Shown here: in pieces, positions 7,205 through 9,431 of the stretch
Layout of the letters: each line of letters starts with the position of its first letter
How positions within the stretch are numbered: position 1 is the first letter of the stretch
The notes under the pieces: generated by a model
The model's database searches: none
The model's input: only the letters and a program-made list of their open reading frames with translations
Told to the model about the DNA's origin: nothing
Origin: Fidelibacterota bacterium
GTDB taxonomy: Bacteria > Fidelibacterota > UBA2242 > JAFGTP01
Assembly (NCBI GenBank): GCA_021735285.1
Contig: JAIPHI010000107.1
Coordinates: 1 to 9,431 of the forward strand
Direction: 5' to 3'
DNA: 9,431 nt
Program-made: the position numbers and the translations under genes

Positions 7205-8393
7205 TATGCATTACCACCCGGTTAATAATCTGTTCTGCAATTTTTCTTTTTGGAGCTTTTTGGAATTTATAGGTTTCTTCATTTTTCGCTATTAATACAA
7301 CTTCATTGGTATCAACCTCAAATCCTGCCCCTTCTTGTTCAGGATCATTCCAAACTATATAATCTAATCCTTTCTGCCGCATTTTCTCTTTTGAGCGTTT
7401 TAACCCTTTTTCCATTTCTAGACTAAATCCAATAATACAGACCTCTTGATCTTTATCCCGAAAATCTTGGACAATATCCGGATTCACTTTAATTGATAAA
7501 TTATCATTAATAAATTCTTTTTTTAGTTTCTTGGAATCTTGCTGTGCAGGAGCTATATCTTCTACAGCAGCTGCCATAAAAAGATAATCAATCTTATTTG
7601 CATGTTGTCTCAATTCTTGTTGCATCTCTTGAGCTGATTCCACATTGATAGTTTCGACCCCTGAAGGCGGTTTTAATGTTGTTGGCCCACTAATAAGAGT
7701 AACCGAAGCGCCTTCCTTGGCAGCTTCGTTTGCAAGTGCATAACCCATTTTCCCTGAAGATCTGTTGGAAATATAACGCACTTGATCCAAAAATTCCCGG
7801 GTTGGTCCGGCTGTAATGACCACCCGTTTACCATTTAAAAGTTTGCCGCTATGAAGATAGCGATGTAAGTGCTCGGTAATTGTCGATATTTCCGGCAACC
7901 TCCCGGCACCTTCATCTCCGCAAGCCAATTCCCCGGAATCAGGTTCAACAAAATAATAGCCGATCCCTTTTAAATATTCTATATTTTCCCTGGTCACAGG
8001 ATTATTATACATATTAACATTCATGGCCGGCGCAAACATAATTTTCCTCTCCGCAAAAGCGAGGAGGATAGCCGATAATAAATCATCAGCAATACCCCGG
8101 GCTACTTTGGCTATGATATTGGCTGTTGCCGGCGCAACCAGAATTACATCAGCCCACTTTCCTAAATCGATATGGCGGGTCCCAGCATTATCACCTTCGA
8201 ACATACCAGTATATACATTGCGATTAGAAAGAGTATTAAAAGTAAGAGGGGTGATAAATTCAGTAGCTGCTGCTGTCATTACCACCTGAACCTGGGCACC
8301 TTTTTTTTGTAATTGTCGAGTTAGGTAGGCTGCTTTATAGGCTGAAATACTACCGGTAACACCAAGAACTACATTGGTCTTATCCAAGAGCAT
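7197..8393 (-). CDS. coaBC: Bifunctional phosphopantothenoylcysteine decarboxylase / phosphopantothenate-cysteine ligase
   Basis: This fused enzyme performs two steps of coenzyme A synthesis: CTP-dependent joining of cysteine to 4'-phosphopantothenate, then FMN-dependent decarboxylation to 4'-phosphopantetheine. The 398 residues match the usual length. The CoaC half (1 to about 180) shows GVTGSISAYK (11-20), His74 in TRHIDL, PAMNVNMYNNP (122-132, with Asn125) and the active-site Cys158 in LACGDEGAGR. The CoaB half has ITAGPTREFLDQVRYISN (193-210) followed by RSSGKMG, then an AAAVEDIAPA segment (274-283) and the SKKLKK lysines (287-292). KVNPDIV (302-308) and IGFSLE (321-326) complete it. His74, Asn125, Cys158, Asn210 and Lys289 correspond to catalytic residues known from E. 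coli, so both activities are expected. The gene starts 4 bases after the omega stop. A run of eight A lies at codons 29-31. Confidence 0.96.
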   Translation of the reverse strand: MLLDKTNVVLGVTGSISAYKAAYLTRQLQKKGAQVQVVMTAAATEFITPLTFNTLSNRNVYTGMFEGDNAGTRHIDLGKWADVILVAPATANIIAKVARGIADDLLSAILLAFAERKIMFAPAMNVNMYNNPVTRENIEYLKGIGYYFVEPDSGELACGDEGAGRLPEISTITEHLHRYLHSGKLLNGKRVVITAGPTREFLDQVRYISNRSSGKMGYALANEAAKEGASVTLISGPTTLKPPSGVETINVESAQEMQQELRQHANKIDYLFMAAAVEDIAPAQQDSKKLKKEFINDNLSIKVNPDIVQDFRDKDQEVCIIGFSLEMEKGLKRSKEKMRQKGLDYIVWNDPEQEGAGFEVDTNEVVLIAKNEETYKFQKAPKRKIAEQIINRVVMHNE

Positions 8394-8397
8394 ACAA

Positions 8398-8661
8398 TTA
8401 TTCTTCTGTATTTCTCATTTCAAATTCGGATTCACCTTCTACAACTTCATTTAACGCGATAGTTGTAGGTTTTTCCATTTCATCCCAATTAACTTCATCT
8501 TCTTCCAGGAAGATAATTTCATCCTGTTCTTCTCTGGCATCGGGCATTGGATACTTAGCAATCCTTAATTTGTTAATCTGTTTTGCTCTCTTGGCGGCAA
8601 CCAAGCAAAGTTTATAAATATCATCAGATTGCTGGTTTAATTTGTCTAAGCTAATAGGCAT
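8398..8661 (-). CDS. rpoZ: RNA polymerase omega subunit, Rpb6-like
   Basis: Omega helps fold and hold the beta-prime subunit in RNA polymerase. The 87 residues carry the family core: DDIYKLCLVAAKRAKQIN (13-30) and, after an insert, KPTTIALNEVVEG (64-76). Between these halves lies an acidic stretch of about 23 residues (DAREEQDEIIFLEEDEVNWDE, 41-61, in two pieces around Gln46), longer and more acidic than the E. coli loop. The N-terminus is MPIS, without the Met-Ala-Arg motif that forms part of ppGpp site 1 in proteobacterial polymerase. Position directly after gmk, with a one-base gap (TAATATG), matches the widespread gmk-rpoZ pairing and supports the call. An AAGGAG ribosome site lies 10 bases upstream within gmk. 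Confidence 0.9.
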   Translation of the reverse strand: MPISLDKLNQQSDDIYKLCLVAAKRAKQINKLRIAKYPMPDAREEQDEIIFLEEDEVNWDEMEKPTTIALNEVVEGESEFEMRNTEE

Positions 8662-8677
8662 ATTAGACTTTCTCCTT
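8662..8677 (-). promoter_or_regulatory. Ribosome binding site of rpoZ
   Basis: The minus strand reads AAGGAG (complement of 8672-8677), 10 bases before the ATG at 8661, inside the last codons of gmk. It supports the 8661 start and allows omega to be translated independently of gmk. Confidence 0.65.
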
Positions 8678-9226
8678 TATTGTTTCATGTATCTTATTTA
8701 CTGTCTCTTCCAGATCATCATTAATGATTGTAAAATCAAAGTGATCTCTAAATTTCATCTCTTCGTTAATTCTAAGATTTCTTTTTTTAATTGTTTCACC
8801 ATTTTCGGTTCCTCTACTTGTTAGTCGCTTTTTTAACTCTTCAAGACTGGGAGGCTCCAGAAATATAGTGAAGCTTCTTTCCGGATACAATTTTTTTATA
8901 TTTAAGGCTCCTTTTACATCGATATCCAGAAGCATAAGTTGACCTTGAGCAAGAGCATCTTCTAACGTGCTTTTTAAGGTACCATAAAAATTATCAAAGA
9001 CCTGTTCCCACTCTGCTAGTTTATCCTCTTGTATATAAGATTTAAATTTAGCTTCTGAAATGAAATAATAATCTTTACCATTTTTTTCATTTTTACGCGG
9101 CTGTCTGGTTGTACAGGAAATAGAAAAAACATAATCCTCGGATTTTTGCATTAATTCACGACACACTGTTGTTTTACCAGTTCCGGATGGAGCTGAGATA
9201 GGAATTAGAAGACCCTTTTTATTCAT
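8663..9226 (-). CDS. gmk: Guanylate kinase
   Basis: This enzyme phosphorylates GMP (and dGMP) to GDP with ATP, feeding GTP and dGTP pools. The 187 residues are a normal family length. The P-loop is APSGTGKTT (12-20). The GMP-binding region is SCTTRQPR (37-44) with YYF (53-55) and the YGT of residues 81-83. LLDIDVKGA (99-107) is the Walker B-like strand, IFLEPPS follows at 121-127, and the lid region has RLTSRGTE (134-141). The start overlaps the yicC stop as ATGA and has no clear ribosome site of its own, so it is probably translated by coupling to yicC. Guanylate kinase is inhibited by ppGpp in several phyla; whether that holds here cannot be seen, but rel is in the same operon. Confidence 0.97.
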   Translation of the reverse strand: MNKKGLLIPISAPSGTGKTTVCRELMQKSEDYVFSISCTTRQPRKNEKNGKDYYFISEAKFKSYIQEDKLAEWEQVFDNFYGTLKSTLEDALAQGQLMLLDIDVKGALNIKKLYPERSFTIFLEPPSLEELKKRLTSRGTENGETIKKRNLRINEEMKFRDHFDFTIINDDLEETVNKIHETIKEKV

Positions 9227-9431
9227 AAAATATTTCTAATTTGTTCTTTAATTTTCTCTATTTCATTTTTGGCTTCAACTATAATATGGGATATATCAGA
9301 ATTATTTGATTTGGCACCAATAGTATTCAATTCCCTATGCATTTCTTGAGCCAAAAAATTTAATTTTTTTCCTGTTAGTCCCTCCGCATCCATATATTTT
9401 TTGAACTGTCCGATATGACTTTTTATCCTAT
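9223..9431 (-). CDS. yicC: YicC family endoribonuclease, C-terminal fragment
   Basis: This frame enters from the right edge and ends at a TGA at 9225-9223, giving 68 whole codons of the C-terminus. The fragment matches the conserved DUF1732 end of YicC: RIKSHIGQFKKYM, then GLTGKKLNFLAQEMHRE, NTIGAKSNN, and a closing VEAKNEIEKIKEQIRNIL helix. YicC proteins are oligomeric endoribonucleases linked in E. coli to RNA turnover and stationary-phase survival. The N-terminal part is outside the window. Its stop overlaps the gmk start (ATGA), and yicC upstream of gmk is a common bacterial arrangement, which supports the call. Confidence 0.92.
   Translation of the reverse strand, partial: RIKSHIGQFKKYMDAEGLTGKKLNFLAQEMHRELNTIGAKSNNSDISHIIVEAKNEIEKIKEQIRNIL

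Noticed and set aside
7562..7568. CoaB segment reads AAAVEDIAPA rather than the common AAAVADYRPA
   Set aside because: The aspartate and the following lysine-rich segment are retained and all other catalytic residues are present, so this looks like lineage variation.
5373..8824. Plus-strand open frames at 5373-5567, 6982-7194, 8023-8289 and 8642-8824
   Set aside because: They are antisense to dnaB, the UDG gene, coaBC and gmk, whose catalytic motifs are intact. Composition looks like reverse reading of those genes.
1..9431. Terminators, promoters, RNA genes, CRISPR arrays, insertion sequences
   Set aside because: Gaps between genes are at most 16 bases, and I saw no stem followed by a U-tract, no tRNA-like or repeat-spacer pattern, and no transposase or terminal repeats.

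Overview
The window is a gap-free block of eleven genes, all read from the minus strand. They run from a truncated yicC at the right edge (9431) to a truncated exported-protein gene at the left edge (1). In reading order: yicC (partial), gmk, an rpoZ-like omega gene, coaBC, a family-4 uracil-DNA glycosylase gene, dnaB, a bifunctional rel/spoT, an HU/IHF gene, ruvX (yqgF), lnt, and a DUF5683-like exported protein (partial). No gap between genes exceeds 16 bases. Several junctions overlap: ATGA at yicC/gmk and at lnt/exported protein, 8 bases at coaBC/udg, one base at dnaB/rel, and 26 bases at ruvX/lnt. This is the architecture of one long operon. I see no convincing promoter, terminator, RNA gene, mobile element, repeat array or CRISPR in it.

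The organism is most likely a Gram-negative bacterium. Lnt finishes triacylated lipoproteins, and the downstream gene has a signal peptide. The DNA looks AT-rich by eye. The gene complement (Rpb6/omega-like protein with an acidic insert, [4Fe-4S] family-4 UDG, HU/IHF single gene, DUF5683-like protein) recalls the Fibrobacterota-Chlorobiota-Bacteroidota superphylum and nearby candidate phyla. That placement is an inference, and I cannot name a genus.

Region by region: 9431-8398 holds YicC, guanylate kinase and omega, the conserved yicC-gmk-rpoZ unit. 8393-7197 makes coenzyme A precursors (CoaBC). 7204-5138 serves DNA repair and replication (UDG, DnaB helicase). 5138-2952 encodes the (p)ppGpp synthetase/hydrolase. 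2935-2177 encodes a nucleoid protein and the RuvX/YqgF nuclease. 2202-1 is an envelope module: the lipoprotein N-acyltransferase and an exported protein of unknown function.

All genes whose catalytic motifs can be checked look intact. The window is essentially housekeeping, and I do not see a clear undescribed system. The points most worth a second look are the linkage of GMP kinase, omega, replicative helicase and Rel in one apparent transcript, the uncharacterised exported protein coupled to lnt, and a 10-bp inverted repeat inside ruvX.
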